64,000 bases of DNA from Kineosporia aurantiaca JCM 3230 (GCA_000719025.1 JODP01000018.1:1-64000), one strand, 5' to 3'. Shown: positions 45,321-54,695, counted from the stretch's first letter. Numbers and translations are program-made. Notes: generated by a model not told the origin, from the letters alone.

Positions 45321-46415
45321 TCAGTAGATGCTGACCCCGTAGTAGCTCAGCGCCTCCGGAACCGGCTGGAAGTACGTGACGCCACCGGACGTGCAGTTAC
45401 CGCTGCCGCCCGACGTCAGCCCGTAGGCCACGGTGCCCGCGTAGAGCGAGCCGCCGCTGTCACCGCTCTCGGCGCACACCGACGTCTTGATCGTCTGCGA
45501 GACACTGGTGCCGTCGCTGTAGTTGACCGTCGCGTTGAGCGCCGTCACCTTGCCGCTGTGCACGCCGCTGGTGCTACCGCTGCGGTAGACCGTCTGCCCC
45601 ACGGTCGGGGTGCCGGCGCTGGAGATCTCCTGCGTGCCGCTGTACGTGTACACCGTGCCCGAGGGGACCGTGCTGGTGCTGCTGTACTTGACCAGCGCGA
45701 AGTCGTTACCCGGGAACGAGTAGCTGACGTTCGACCCGAGCAGGGCGGTCTTGGCGGAGTTGGAGTACCACGTACTCGCCACCTGGCCGCAGTGCCCGGC
45801 GGTGAGGAAGTAGTACGCGCTGCTGGTCTTCACGTTGAAGCCGAGCGAGCAACGGTACTGACCACCGTAGATGGCCTGCCCCCCGGCGATCCGCGGGGTG
45901 AAGGTGCCGGACACCCGCTCCAGCGAAGCCTTCGAGCCGAGCTTGGCCACGGCCGCCTGCACCTTGGCCAGGCGCGCCCCCTTCACCGTGCTGTCGATGC
46001 TGACCTGCACCTTGTTGCTGGCCGGGTCGATCGCCCAGGACGAGCCGGGCACCTTGGCGGTCTTGTTCAGCAGGCTGACCGCGGAGGTGAGCTGGGCCGT
46101 GCTGTTCTTGACCAGGTGAGCGGTGGCCCCGGCGGCCTTGGCCTGCTTGAGCGCCGCCTTGGTGGTGACCGCGGCGCTGAGCCGGTTGCTGTCGTAGTAG
46201 ACGCCCGCACTCGCCTTACCGAGCTTCTTGACCAGTGCGTCGGCGGCCTTGTCCTGCTGGACGGACGCCTTCTGGGCGGCCGACACGGCGATCAGGTTCT
46301 GCGACTGGTCCGCGGTGGACTGCTTCGCGGCCCCGGCGGTGCTGGCGGGGACCGCCAGGGCAACGGCGATCAGGGTGGTTCCGGCCAGGCCAGCGAGCAA
46401 ACGGCGTGGTGTCAC
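45321..46415 (-). CDS. Secreted S1-family (streptogrisin-type) serine protease with pro-region
   Basis: Protein of 364 aa from GTG 46415 (GAGGAT upstream; a longer frame was rejected because it lacks a signal peptide at its N-terminus). Signal peptide with cleavage near ASTAGA, a pro-region to about residue 175, then the mature protease starting near IAGGQAIYGG. The catalytic triad is visible: His in LTAGHCG, Asp in NDFALVKY, Ser in AESGDSGGSLY. Disulfide cysteines RCSLGF/HCG and VCAES/NCTSG are in the expected places. Such enzymes are exported as zymogens and self-process. Confidence 0.93.
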   Translation of the reverse strand: MTPRRLLAGLAGTTLIAVALAVPASTAGAAKQSTADQSQNLIAVSAAQKASVQQDKAADALVKKLGKASAGVYYDSNRLSAAVTTKAALKQAKAAGATAHLVKNSTAQLTSAVSLLNKTAKVPGSSWAIDPASNKVQVSIDSTVKGARLAKVQAAVAKLGSKASLERVSGTFTPRIAGGQAIYGGQYRCSLGFNVKTSSAYYFLTAGHCGQVASTWYSNSAKTALLGSNVSYSFPGNDFALVKYSSTSTVPSGTVYTYSGTQEISSAGTPTVGQTVYRSGSTSGVHSGKVTALNATVNYSDGTSVSQTIKTSVCAESGDSGGSLYAGTVAYGLTSGGSGNCTSGGVTYFQPVPEALSYYGVSIY

Positions 46416-46672
46416 GGTGGATCCTCTCGGAAGACGTGATGGCCGACTCGTGATCAGCCATGTCAGGGAGCACGTCCCGGGTTCCCCAGGAAGTGCACCA
46501 ATATTCCGATTTGTCCGCCCGCACCACAACCCCCAAACGCCAGAAAGTAACCCGCTGGTCACAAAGGGCTCGAACCCGGGCGGAGCGTCCCCCACGCCCC
46601 CGGACTCCGCTCACGGCGTAGCCCTTCGGTGAGGACCTGCGCGGCGGGCGCCCGGAGAGGTCACTAACCTGT

Positions 46673-48079
46673 ATGGACATGCCTGGTCATTACGACGTCA
46701 TCGTTATGGGAGCCGGCCCTGGCGGGTATGTCGCCGCCATCCGTGCAGCGCAACTCGGCAAGCGGGTGGCCGTCGTCGAGAGCAAGTACTGGGGCGGTGT
46801 GTGCCTCAACGTGGGCTGCATCCCCTCCAAGGCGCTGCTGCGCAACGCCGACCTGGCCCACACGGTCCTGTCCGAGGCGAAGACCTTCGGGATCCAGATC
46901 GAGGGCTCGGTCACCTTCGACTACAAGGCCGCCTACCAGCGCAGCCGCACGGTCGCCGACGGACGCGTCAAGGGCGTCCACTTCCTGATGAAGAAGAACG
47001 GCATCGACGAGCTGAACGGCTGGGGCACCTTCGCCGACCCCCACACCCTGGACATCGCCCTGAACGACGGTGGCACGGACCGGGTGACCTTCGAGAACTG
47101 CATCATCGCCACCGGGGCCACCACCCGGCTGCTGCCCGGCACGACCCTGTCCGAGCGGGTCGTGACCTACGAAGAGCAGATCATGACCGCCGAGCTGCCG
47201 AAGAGCATCATCATCGCCGGCGCCGGCGCGATCGGCATCGAGTTCGCCTACGTGATGCGCAATTACGGCGTCGACGTGACGATCGTCGAGTTCCTCGACC
47301 GGATCCTCCCGCTGGAGGACGTCGACGTCTCGACCGAGCTGACCAAGCGCTACAAGAAAGCCGGGATCAAGATCCTGACCAACACCCGGGTGGACACGAT
47401 CGAGGACGGGTCGGGCCCGGTCCGGGTGACCGTCACCAAGGACGGCACCCAGCAGGTGCTCGAGGCCGACAAGGTCATGCAGGCCATCGGTTTCGTGCCC
47501 CGCACCACCGGGTACGGCCTGGAGAACACCGGCGTCCAGCTGACCGAGCGCGGCGCCATCGCGATCGACGAGTACATGCGCACCAACGTCCCCGGCATCT
47601 ACGCCATCGGCGACGTCACCGCCAAGCTGATGCTGGCCCACGTGGCCGAGTCGATGGGCATCATCGCGGCCGAGACCATCGCCGGCGCCGAGACGATGGC
47701 GCTGGAGTACCCGATGATGCCGCGCGCCACGTTCTGCAACCCGCAGGTCGCCAGCTTCGGCTACACCGAGGCCCAGGCCCGCGAAAAGGGCTACGACGTC
47801 AAGGTTTCGAAGTTCCCGTTCACGGCCAACGGCAAGGCCCACGGTCTGGCCGAGCCGGTCGGCTTCGTCAAGCTGATCGCCGACGCGAAGTACGGCGAGC
47901 TGCTCGGCGGGCACCTGATCGGCCCCGAGGTCACCGAGCTGCTGCCCGAGCTGACCCTGGCCCAGCAGTGGGACCTGACGGTGCACGAGGTGGCCCGCAA
48001 CGTGCACGCCCACCCGACGCTCAGCGAGGCGGTCAAGGAAGCGGTGCACGGCCTGGCCGGGCACATGATCAACTTCTGA
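46673..48079 (+). CDS. lpdA: Dihydrolipoyl dehydrogenase
   Basis: Protein of 468 aa. FAD motif VMGAGPGGYVAA at the N-terminus, redox disulfide GGVCLNVGCIPSK at Cys about 44 and 49, NAD motif IAGAGAIGIEFA, second FAD motif YAIGDVTAKLMLAHVA, and the His-Glu pair of the interface AHPTLSEAV. It is the E3 flavoprotein of the pyruvate/2-oxoglutarate dehydrogenase complexes, reoxidising lipoamide to make NADH. No E1/E2 genes are adjacent. Divergent from the protease across 257 bases. Confidence 0.95.
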   Translation: MDMPGHYDVIVMGAGPGGYVAAIRAAQLGKRVAVVESKYWGGVCLNVGCIPSKALLRNADLAHTVLSEAKTFGIQIEGSVTFDYKAAYQRSRTVADGRVKGVHFLMKKNGIDELNGWGTFADPHTLDIALNDGGTDRVTFENCIIATGATTRLLPGTTLSERVVTYEEQIMTAELPKSIIIAGAGAIGIEFAYVMRNYGVDVTIVEFLDRILPLEDVDVSTELTKRYKKAGIKILTNTRVDTIEDGSGPVRVTVTKDGTQQVLEADKVMQAIGFVPRTTGYGLENTGVQLTERGAIAIDEYMRTNVPGIYAIGDVTAKLMLAHVAESMGIIAAETIAGAETMALEYPMMPRATFCNPQVASFGYTEAQAREKGYDVKVSKFPFTANGKAHGLAEPVGFVKLIADAKYGELLGGHLIGPEVTELLPELTLAQQWDLTVHEVARNVHAHPTLSEAVKEAVHGLAGHMINF

Positions 48080-48093
48080 CGCCCCGCCCTCTC

Positions 48094-48191
48094 TCCGTGA
48101 TCATGGAGAACCTCCCCCGTGATCATGGATCTTCACCTCGCAGCCCGGGGAAGAAGTCCATGATCACGGGGGAAGAAGTCCATGATCACGG
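48094..48191. repeat. GTGATCATG intergenic repeat cluster, copy C
   Basis: Two direct copies (CCGTGATCATGGAGA, CCCCGTGATCATGGA) and two inverted copies (TCCATGATCACGGGG, TCCATGATCACGGCA) immediately after the lpdA stop. Between them is a short unpaired spacer. Confidence 0.85.
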
Positions 48192-48215
48192 CAAGTTCCC
48201 CGACCGGGGAGGGGC

Positions 48216-48249
48216 AAAACAACAACGGCGACACGTCTTCGTGTCGCCG
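48216..48249 (-). terminator. Terminator of the small coiled-coil protein gene
   Basis: CGGCGACACG-TCTT-CGTGTCGCCG, a perfect 10-bp stem with a tetraloop; on the minus strand it is followed by TTGTTGTTTT. 45 bases after the stop of the 48295 gene. Confidence 0.85.
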
Positions 48250-48294
48250 CATCATCATGGGCGCTGCGTCACTGGCGCGCCTCGAGGGTTGGTG

Positions 48295-48501
48295 TTACAG
48301 GTGCGTGGCCTGGTTCACGGCCTGGTGGTTCAGAAGTGCTTCCAGCTCGGCGATCTCGGCCTCGGTGTGCCGGCTGAGGATCGCGTCCAGCTCCAGCCGC
48401 TCGGCCGGGGTGCTGTAGCTGGCCAGCTCCTCGGCCAGCTTGCGGGAGCGCTGCCGGACGATCTTCCGCTCGGCGAGCAGCGTGCGCAGGTTGGTGATCA
48501 A
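48295..48501 (-). CDS. Small helical protein
   Basis: About 68 aa if TTG 48501 with an AAGGG site is the start; the frame is open further upstream but has no better start. Highly helical, probably coiled coil (TLLAERKIVRQRSRKLAEELASYSTPAERLELDAILSRHTEAEIAELEALL). Its own terminator supports that it is transcribed. Not recognised. Confidence 0.55.
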   Translation of the reverse strand: MITNLRTLLAERKIVRQRSRKLAEELASYSTPAERLELDAILSRHTEAEIAELEALLNHQAVNQATHL

Positions 48502-48697
48502 TTCTTGCCCTTCGGTGGGTTCCCTCCGCAGGTTCTGCGGGGCGGCGGTTGCGCCGCCACTCCCATTAACGGCCGTTTTTGGCGAACCGTTACCGAAAGG
48601 GCATGTGACGTCCCCCTCACGCTGAGTTGTCCGGACAGCCGGACAGCCGAAAATGAGTGACGCCGAGAAGGTTTCGGTTTTTGCTCGGTGAGGGATC

Positions 48698-48732
48698 AAA
48701 AAACGGTCCCTCGACCCGGAAGCCGAGGGACC
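48698..48732 (-). terminator. Intrinsic terminator of the beta-glucosidase gene
   Basis: GGTCCCTCG and CGAGGGACC arms with a 10-base loop; on the minus strand a TTTTTT run follows after one base. 24 bases beyond the stop codon. Confidence 0.92.
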
Positions 48733-48755
48733 ATCGTCCTTCATCAACCCCGCAG

Positions 48756-50171
48756 TTACCCCGCGAGCGAGTCCCGCCAGGCCTGCACCTGGTCGCGGTA
48801 CCAGATCGCACTGTCCTTCAGGGTGCGCTCCTGGGTCTGGTAGTCGACCCGGACGATGCCGAACCGCTTCTCGTACCCGTAGGACCACTCGAAGTTGTCC
48901 ATCAGCGACCAGCAGAAGTAGCCCCGCACGTCCGCCCCCTGGGCCACCGCCTCCTGCACGGCGTTGAGGTGCTCGGCGATGTAGGCGGTGCGCTCCACGT
49001 CGTGGATCGAGCCGTCGGCCGCGGGCGAGTCCTCGAACGCGGCCCCGTTCTCGGTGATCACGATCGGCACGCCCGGGTAGTCCTGGGAGAGCCGGACCAG
49101 CAGCTCGGTGAAGCACTCGGGGACGATCTCCCAGCCCATCGCGGTGACCGGGCGGCCCCGCGGGACGTCCCGGGTGACGATGACGCCGTCCGCGTCGTGG
49201 GTGTTCCCGTCCTCGTCGAGGTGGGAGATCAGCCAGCCGGTGTAGTAGTTCACCCCGAGCACGTCGATCGGCGTGCTGATCACCTCGAGGTCGCCCTCCT
49301 GGACCGGGAGCTCGGCGCCGCGGGCGGTCAGGTCCTCGATCACGTCGGCCGGGTAGCTGCCCCGGAACAGCGGGTCGAGGTAGAGCCGCGAGTTCAGGCC
49401 GTCGGCCCGGCGGGCGGCGTCCCGGTCCTCCGGGGTGTCGGTGGCCGGGTGCGCGGTGCCGAGGTTCAGCGTGATGCCGAGCTTGATCGGGTGGTCCAGG
49501 GCGGTCGCGGCCTCCCGCATCCGCTGGGTGGCCAGACCGTGGCCGAGCAGCAGGTGGTGCACGGCGCGGATGCCGGCCGGGAAGTCCTCGTACCCCGGCG
49601 CCTGACGGCCGTAGGCGTAGCCCAGCATGGCCGAGCACCAGGGCTCGTTCAGCGTGGTCCAGTTGTCCACCCGGTCGCCGAGCTTGTCGAACACCAGGGC
49701 CGCGTAGTCGGCGAACCGGTAGGCCGTGTCCCGGTTCGGCCAGCCGCCCGCGTCCTCCAGCTCCTGCGGCAGGTCCCAGTGGTACAGCGTGATCCAGGGG
49801 TCGATCTCGGCGGCCAGCAGTTCGTCCACCAGCCGCTGGTAGAAGTCGATGCCCTTGGGGTTGAGCGCCCCGCTCCCGCCCGGCTGCACCCGCGGCCAGG
49901 AGATCGAGAACCGGTAGGTGTCCAGGCCCAGGCTGCGGATCAGGGCCACGTCCTGCGGCATCCGGTGGTAGTGGTCGCAGGCCACGTCGCCGTTGTCGTC
50001 ACCGTCGACCCGGCCCGGGGTGTGCGAGTAGGTGTCCCAGATCGACTTCGTGCGGCCGTCCTCGGCGACCGCCCCCTCGATCTGGTAGGCGGCCGTGGCG
50101 ACGCCCCAGCGGAATCCAGCCGGCAACGTCAGGGTGGAGCCGCCGGTGGGCTGGGTGAGCGTGGTGTCCAT
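48756..50171 (-). CDS. GH1 beta-glucosidase
   Basis: Protein of 471 aa from ATG 50171 with GGAGAG upstream. GH1 N-terminal signature FRWGVATAAYQIEGA, acid/base Glu in TTLNEPW, nucleophile Glu in ITENGAAF, and the substrate-binding WSLMDNFEWSYGY. No signal peptide, so it cleaves imported cellobiose or other beta-glucosides in the cytosol. No sugar transporter or LacI regulator is adjacent and I see no clear operator upstream. Confidence 0.95.
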   Translation of the reverse strand: MDTTLTQPTGGSTLTLPAGFRWGVATAAYQIEGAVAEDGRTKSIWDTYSHTPGRVDGDDNGDVACDHYHRMPQDVALIRSLGLDTYRFSISWPRVQPGGSGALNPKGIDFYQRLVDELLAAEIDPWITLYHWDLPQELEDAGGWPNRDTAYRFADYAALVFDKLGDRVDNWTTLNEPWCSAMLGYAYGRQAPGYEDFPAGIRAVHHLLLGHGLATQRMREAATALDHPIKLGITLNLGTAHPATDTPEDRDAARRADGLNSRLYLDPLFRGSYPADVIEDLTARGAELPVQEGDLEVISTPIDVLGVNYYTGWLISHLDEDGNTHDADGVIVTRDVPRGRPVTAMGWEIVPECFTELLVRLSQDYPGVPIVITENGAAFEDSPAADGSIHDVERTAYIAEHLNAVQEAVAQGADVRGYFCWSLMDNFEWSYGYEKRFGIVRVDYQTQERTLKDSAIWYRDQVQAWRDSLAG

Positions 50172-50566
50172 GTCTCTCCATCGGGTAGGACGACGCATAG
50201 GAGCCAACCCGGCATTCCGGCCGGGTTGTCCCAAGCATGCGGCCTGGCGACGGCTGGACGGAAGCGGGAGTGACCCACTCGGCCAGCGCCCCCGGGCGAC
50301 CGATCCGCGCCGGTGCCCGACGGCGTCCACCATTTGCATCCGGGACCACGCTTTTACCCGAACGCCGGGAAATGCGCACAGAATGCAGTTGGACGGCCAC
50401 GCTAATACGTCACCCGGAGTTCACCGGTCAGCACAATGGCCGACAATCAGCGGCTCCGGCGCGTCCAGGAAACATCCAGATGAAGGTCTTCCGAAAAGCC
50501 GCGGAGAAATCTGTCCGGACACATAGGTGTCCGGACAGATTTCTCTTCACCTCCGAGGTGACGGGT
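50172..50566. other. Upstream region of the beta-glucosidase gene
   Basis: About 330 bases without a supported gene, holding the beta-glucosidase promoter, followed by the hairpin at 50504-50545 described separately. Confidence 0.5.
50504..50545. terminator. Perfect 19-bp hairpin with ATAG loop
   Basis: GAGAAATCTGTCCGGACAC-ATAG-GTGTCCGGACAGATTTCTC, no mismatch. It lies 22 bases beyond the stop of the minus-strand 50567 gene and most likely ends that transcript. Confidence 0.85.
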
Positions 50567-50911
50567 CTACCCCTGCCCCGGGGCCGGCCGGACCGGGAAC
50601 GGGGCGGTGCCCCCCGACGGCGCGGTGGTCGCGCAGACCTCGGAGAGCGTGCGCATGAACTGCGGGTGCAACCGCGCCGCGTGTTCCATGCCGAGCTTGA
50701 GATCGGCTGCCGCCCGGGCATTCTCGGGGTCCACCGCCAGGCGGTCGATGGCGATCTTCGCCCAGCCGTCAAGCTTCGCCAGGTGCTGGAACACGGCTAC
50801 CAGAGCTCGGGTCGCCGGGTCCTCGGGCGGGGCGGCGGTGTCGGCACCGGCCGCGCTCTGCATGACGGTGAAGCGGCGCAGCGCCTCGTCGACCATCTGT
50901 GTCGGGTCCAT
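50567..50911 (-). CDS. Small helical uncharacterised protein
   Basis: Protein of 114 aa starting MDPTQMVDEALRRF. Mainly helical with LVAVFQHLAKLDGWAKIAIDRLAVDPENARAAADLKLGMEHAARLHPQF as a long amphipathic region that might dimerise. No signal peptide. Divergent from the GH13 gene across 177 bases. Not recognised. Confidence 0.7.
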   Translation of the reverse strand: MDPTQMVDEALRRFTVMQSAAGADTAAPPEDPATRALVAVFQHLAKLDGWAKIAIDRLAVDPENARAAADLKLGMEHAARLHPQFMRTLSEVCATTAPSGGTAPFPVRPAPGQG

Positions 50912-51088
50912 CGCGGGTTGACCCCCATCTCCTTCTTTATCGACACGGTCCGGCCGGAGAGGGACGGGGCTTTTCAGCCTCCGCGCATCTCCACTGACCG
51001 CGTGACCAACACTACTCCCGTGCGGAGAGCTTCGCTCAAGTCTCGATCTGAAAGCGCGAATTCTGCGCACAAGTGATAGATCGCAATC

Positions 51089-52759
51089 ATGCGGATCACG
51101 GACACGGCGGACCTTTGGTGGAAAACAGCGGTGGTCTATTGTCTCGACATCGAGACATTCATGGACTGGAATGACGACGGCACCGGCGACTTCGCCGGAC
51201 TGGCCCAGCGCATCGACTACCTGTCCGAGCTCGGGGTCACCTGTCTCTGGCTGATGCCCTTCTACCCGACCCCGGGGCGGGACGACGGCTACGACATCAC
51301 CGACTTCTACGGGGTGGACCCCCGGCTGGGCAGCCACGGCGACGTGGTCGAGGCGATCCGTACGGCGCGCGACCGGGGCATGCGGGTGATCGTCGACCTG
51401 GTCGTCAACCACACCTCGGACCAGCACCCCTGGTTCGTCGACGCGCGCAGCTCGAAGGACTCGAAGTACCGGGACTGGTACGTCTGGGTCGACGAGCCGC
51501 CGGCCGGGCCCCAGCCCGAGCCGGTCTTCCCGGACCAGGAGAGCAGTGTCTGGGCCCTGGACGAGAAGACCGGGCAGTACTACCTGCACCACTTCTACCG
51601 GCAGCAGCCCGACCTGAACGTGACCAACCCGGCGGTGCGCGACGAGGTCGCCCGGATCGTCGGGTTCTGGCTGGCCCTGGGCGTCTCCGGGTTCCGGGTG
51701 GACGCGGTGCCGTTCTTCATCGACACGATCGGCGAGTCCCCGACCGCGCTGCCGGACCCGCACGAGGTGATCAAGCACCTGCGCGCGTTCATCAACCGGC
51801 GCACCGGGGACGCGATCCTGCTGGGAGAGGTGAACGTGCCCTTCGATCAGCAGAAGGAGTTCTTCGGCGGGGACGAGGGCGACGAGCTGACCCTGCAGTT
51901 CGACTTCATCACGATGCAGAACATGTATCTGTCGCTGGCCCGCCAGGACGCGGCGCCGCTGGCCAAGGCCCTGAACGGCCGGCCCGAGCTGCCGCCGGAG
52001 TGCCAATGGGGCACGTTCGTGCGCAACCACGACGAGCTGACCCTGGACAAGCTGTCGGACGAGGAGCGTCAGGAGGTCTTCGACGCGTTCGGCCCGGAGA
52101 AGCGGATGCAGGTCTACGGCCGCGGCATCATCCGGCGCCTACCCCCGATGCTCGACGGCGACGGGGATCGGATCCGGATGGTCTACAGCCTGCTCTTCAC
52201 CCTGCCGGGCACGCCGGTGCTCTTCTACGGGGAAGAGATCGGGATGGGCGAGAACCTGGAGGTCGGCGATCGTAAGGCGGTACGCACGCCGATGCAGTGG
52301 ACCGGCGAGCCGTCGGCCGGGTTCTCGCTGAACGATCCCGAGAACCTGGTCGCCCCGCTGGTCACCGGGAAGTTCGCGCCCCTGGAAGTGAACGTGGAGG
52401 ACCAGCGGGCCGACCCGGACTCGCTGCTGAACTTCGTGCGCCTGCTGATCTCCCGCTACCGGAACAGCCCGGAGCTCGGCTGGGGCCGCTTCGACGTGCT
52501 CGAGCAGCCGCACGCCGCGGTCTTCGCGCACCGGCTGACCTGGGAGGACGCGGTGCTGGTGGCGTTGCACAACCTGAGCCCGGAGCCGGTCAAGGTGCCG
52601 CTCGACCTGGGCTCCGACAACGCCGGGCAGGGGCTGATGGACCTGCTCGGAACGCAGAACACCCAATTGGACGACGCCGGCCGGGTCGAGGTGGAGCTGG
52701 GCCGGTACGGCTACCGCTGGCTGCGGGTGGCCACACCCACCTCCCGCCGCCTGCGGTAG
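51089..52759 (+). CDS. GH13 alpha-amylase family enzyme, trehalose synthase-like
   Basis: Protein of 556 aa. It begins WWKTAVVYCLDIETFMDWNDDGTGDFAGL and carries all four GH13 regions: I VVNHTSDQHPW, II GFRVDAVPF (nucleophile Asp), III LLGEVNV (acid/base Glu), IV FVRNHDEL (stabiliser Asp). A C-terminal beta domain ends the protein. The nearest match by pattern is TreS, which interconverts maltose and trehalose, but it is slightly short and has no fused or adjacent maltokinase, so another glucan or glucoside substrate is possible. Cytosolic. Confidence 0.85.
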   Translation: MRITDTADLWWKTAVVYCLDIETFMDWNDDGTGDFAGLAQRIDYLSELGVTCLWLMPFYPTPGRDDGYDITDFYGVDPRLGSHGDVVEAIRTARDRGMRVIVDLVVNHTSDQHPWFVDARSSKDSKYRDWYVWVDEPPAGPQPEPVFPDQESSVWALDEKTGQYYLHHFYRQQPDLNVTNPAVRDEVARIVGFWLALGVSGFRVDAVPFFIDTIGESPTALPDPHEVIKHLRAFINRRTGDAILLGEVNVPFDQQKEFFGGDEGDELTLQFDFITMQNMYLSLARQDAAPLAKALNGRPELPPECQWGTFVRNHDELTLDKLSDEERQEVFDAFGPEKRMQVYGRGIIRRLPPMLDGDGDRIRMVYSLLFTLPGTPVLFYGEEIGMGENLEVGDRKAVRTPMQWTGEPSAGFSLNDPENLVAPLVTGKFAPLEVNVEDQRADPDSLLNFVRLLISRYRNSPELGWGRFDVLEQPHAAVFAHRLTWEDAVLVALHNLSPEPVKVPLDLGSDNAGQGLMDLLGTQNTQLDDAGRVEVELGRYGYRWLRVATPTSRRLR

Positions 52760-52798
52760 CCGTCAGATAGCCGTCAGGAACCGGCCGGGACCAGGAGG

Positions 52799-53677
52799 TC
52801 AGGAGCCCTCGGACTCCTCGATCTTCTGGTTCCAGTCGCGCTTGACCGCGCGCCACTCCTCGTCGTTGGCCCCCTGGCGCCAGTACCCGGAGATCGACAG
52901 GTCGGACTGCTTCACCCCGCGCTCGCGCTTCAGGAGCCGGCGCAGGTCCCGCACCGCGGCGGCCTCACCGTGGACGAAGGCGTAGACCCGGCCCTCCGGG
53001 AACGTTAGGGCGGTGACGGCCTCGACCAGGGCGGTACCGGGCGTCTCGGCGGTGTCCAGCAGCCAGGTCACGGTGACCCCGGCCGGGGCGGTCAGCTTCA
53101 GCTCCGAGGCCGGGTCGTGGATCTCCACGAACACCTGGCCCACCGCGTCCTCGGGCATCACCTCGAGGGCGGCGGCGATGGCCGGCAGGGCGCTCTCGTC
53201 GCCGGCCAGCAGGTGCCAGTCGGCGGCCGGGTCGGGCCGGTAGCCGCCACCCGGGCCGGCCAGCCAGATCTGGTCGCCGGGCTGCGCGTCCCGGGCCCAC
53301 GGCCCGGCCAGGCCCTCGTCGCCGTGCACGACGAAGTCGACGGTGAGTTCACGGGCCTGGTCGTCCCACCGGCGGACCGTGTAGGTGCGGTTCTGCGGCC
53401 AGTCCTCCTGCGGCAGGGAGGCGCGGATGACCTTCATGTCCAGCGGTTCGGGGTAGCTGACCCCGGGCCGGGGGTAGATCAGCTTGACGTAAGCGTCGCT
53501 GAACTCGTTCATCGTGAAGTCGGCCAGGTCGTCGCCGGTGAAGACGACCCGGACCATGGTCGGGCTCAGCTGTTCCTTGCGGGCGACCGTGATGGCCAGG
53601 GTCGCGCCGCCGCGGCCCTCCCCACGGCCACCGACCCGGTTACGAATCCCCTCGGCCATGCGCGAAGTCATGGACAT
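52799..53677 (-). CDS. Siderophore-interacting FAD protein (ferric-siderophore reductase)
   Basis: Protein of 292 aa from ATG 53677 (GAAGG upstream). FAD-binding pattern NRTYTVRRWD, then WLAGPGGGYRPDPAADWHLLAGDESALPAIAAALE and the C-terminal GYWRQGANDEEW. These enzymes reduce imported ferric siderophores in the cytosol with NAD(P)H to release iron. An IdeR/DtxR-type box stands directly before the gene, consistent with iron repression. No siderophore biosynthesis or uptake genes are adjacent. Confidence 0.93.
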   Translation of the reverse strand: MSMTSRMAEGIRNRVGGRGEGRGGATLAITVARKEQLSPTMVRVVFTGDDLADFTMNEFSDAYVKLIYPRPGVSYPEPLDMKVIRASLPQEDWPQNRTYTVRRWDDQARELTVDFVVHGDEGLAGPWARDAQPGDQIWLAGPGGGYRPDPAADWHLLAGDESALPAIAAALEVMPEDAVGQVFVEIHDPASELKLTAPAGVTVTWLLDTAETPGTALVEAVTALTFPEGRVYAFVHGEAAAVRDLRRLLKRERGVKQSDLSISGYWRQGANDEEWRAVKRDWNQKIEESEGS

Positions 53678-53697
53678 CTGGGTACCACCTTCCAAAG

Positions 53698-53716
53698 TGA
53701 GGTATGGCTAACCTAA
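53698..53716 (-). promoter_or_regulatory. IdeR/DtxR-type iron box
   Basis: On the minus strand TTAGGTTAGCCATACCTCA, matching 15 of 19 positions of the known consensus TTAGGTTAGGCTAACCTAA, 21 bases upstream of the chosen start of the siderophore-interacting protein. Confidence 0.8.
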
Positions 53717-53744
53717 CATCGAAGGCTGGACAAGGCACCGGCCA

Positions 53745-54695
53745 CTAGGCCGCAGACCGCCACCGGGCCTTGTCGTCGCCCTTCACACTGCAGGTCAGCG
53801 TGTCTCCGTCCGAGCTCTTGGCCTTGGCCCCCTCGGGAGAGCAGTAGGCCCCGGGACTCTTGACGTCAGCGTCATTCTTACCGGTGGTCGGCTTCGCCGG
53901 GTCCTTGGCCCCGCTCGCCGGCTTGGTCGCGGGCTTGGCGGCCGACTTGGCCGGCTTGGCATCGATTGCCGAGGAGGCCGCGGTCGGGATCCGCTCGTCC
54001 GGGCAGCTCTTCAGGATCCCGCTCATCGCCTTCTTCTCCGCCGCGGTCACCCAGTTGCCGTACTTCGACTTCACCGCGATCTGCCGGGCCACGTAGTCAC
54101 AGCGGAACGACTTGTTCGGCGGCAGCCAGGTGGCCGCGTCCCCGGAACCCTTGGACTCGTTCTGCGAGCCGTCCGCGGCCAGCAGGTTCAGCGGGTCGTT
54201 GGCCAGCTCGGTGCGCTTCTCCTTGGTCCACTGACCGGCTCCGGTGGCCCAGGCGTTCTCCAGCGCCACCACGTGGTCGATCTGGATCTCGGAGGCCTGC
54301 TCCTTGCTGAACTTGATCGTCTTGCCGGTGTAGCGGTCGGCCAGGGTGCCGCTGATCACCACGCAGTCCTTGGTGCCGGACCGGAACTTCTCGCCGGTCA
54401 GGTCGCGCTTGAGGATGTCGTCGCGGGTGTCGCAACCGTTGCGGTCGACGTCCTTCCAGGCGGTGCCGAACTGCTCGCGCGAGTAGCCGGTGGAGGCGGC
54501 CCGCCCCTTGACCGAGAGCGTCGCCAGGACCTTGGTGGCCAGCGCACCGTCGTTCTTGCTCGACCCCGAAGAACCTGAAGAACCCGACGACGCCACATCG
54601 CCGGTACTGCCGATGTCGTTGGTCACCTGACATCCGGCCAGGCCGCAGGCCAGAACGACGGTGACGAGCGCTGCTCCGGCGCGACCAAGATTCAC
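53745..54695 (-). CDS. Secreted lipoprotein nuclease (HNH/DUF1524 type)
   Basis: Protein of 316 aa from GTG 54695. Signal peptide with lipobox LAGC, a Ser/Gly linker, then the HNH-type domain with IDHVVALENAWATGA and NDPLNLLAADGSQNESKGSGDAATWLPP, the family pattern of secreted actinomycete nucleases (GmrSD C-terminal/DUF1524). A Lys/Pro/Ala-rich spacer and a C-terminal cysteine module (GAYCSPEGAKA, TLTCSVKG, RWR) follow. Probably degrades extracellular DNA from the cell surface. Confidence 0.88.
   Translation of the reverse strand: MNLGRAGAALVTVVLACGLAGCQVTNDIGSTGDVASSGSSGSSGSSKNDGALATKVLATLSVKGRAASTGYSREQFGTAWKDVDRNGCDTRDDILKRDLTGEKFRSGTKDCVVISGTLADRYTGKTIKFSKEQASEIQIDHVVALENAWATGAGQWTKEKRTELANDPLNLLAADGSQNESKGSGDAATWLPPNKSFRCDYVARQIAVKSKYGNWVTAAEKKAMSGILKSCPDERIPTAASSAIDAKPAKSAAKPATKPASGAKDPAKPTTGKNDADVKSPGAYCSPEGAKAKSSDGDTLTCSVKGDDKARWRSAA

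Noticed and set aside
46801..48660. Long plus-strand frame overlapping lpdA in another phase
   Set aside because: Arg/His-rich frame-shadow; lpdA in the normal phase is complete.
51089..52759. Firm treS assignment
   Set aside because: The GH13 motifs are clear but substrate specificity is not; no maltokinase or GlgE gene is adjacent, so no gene symbol is given.
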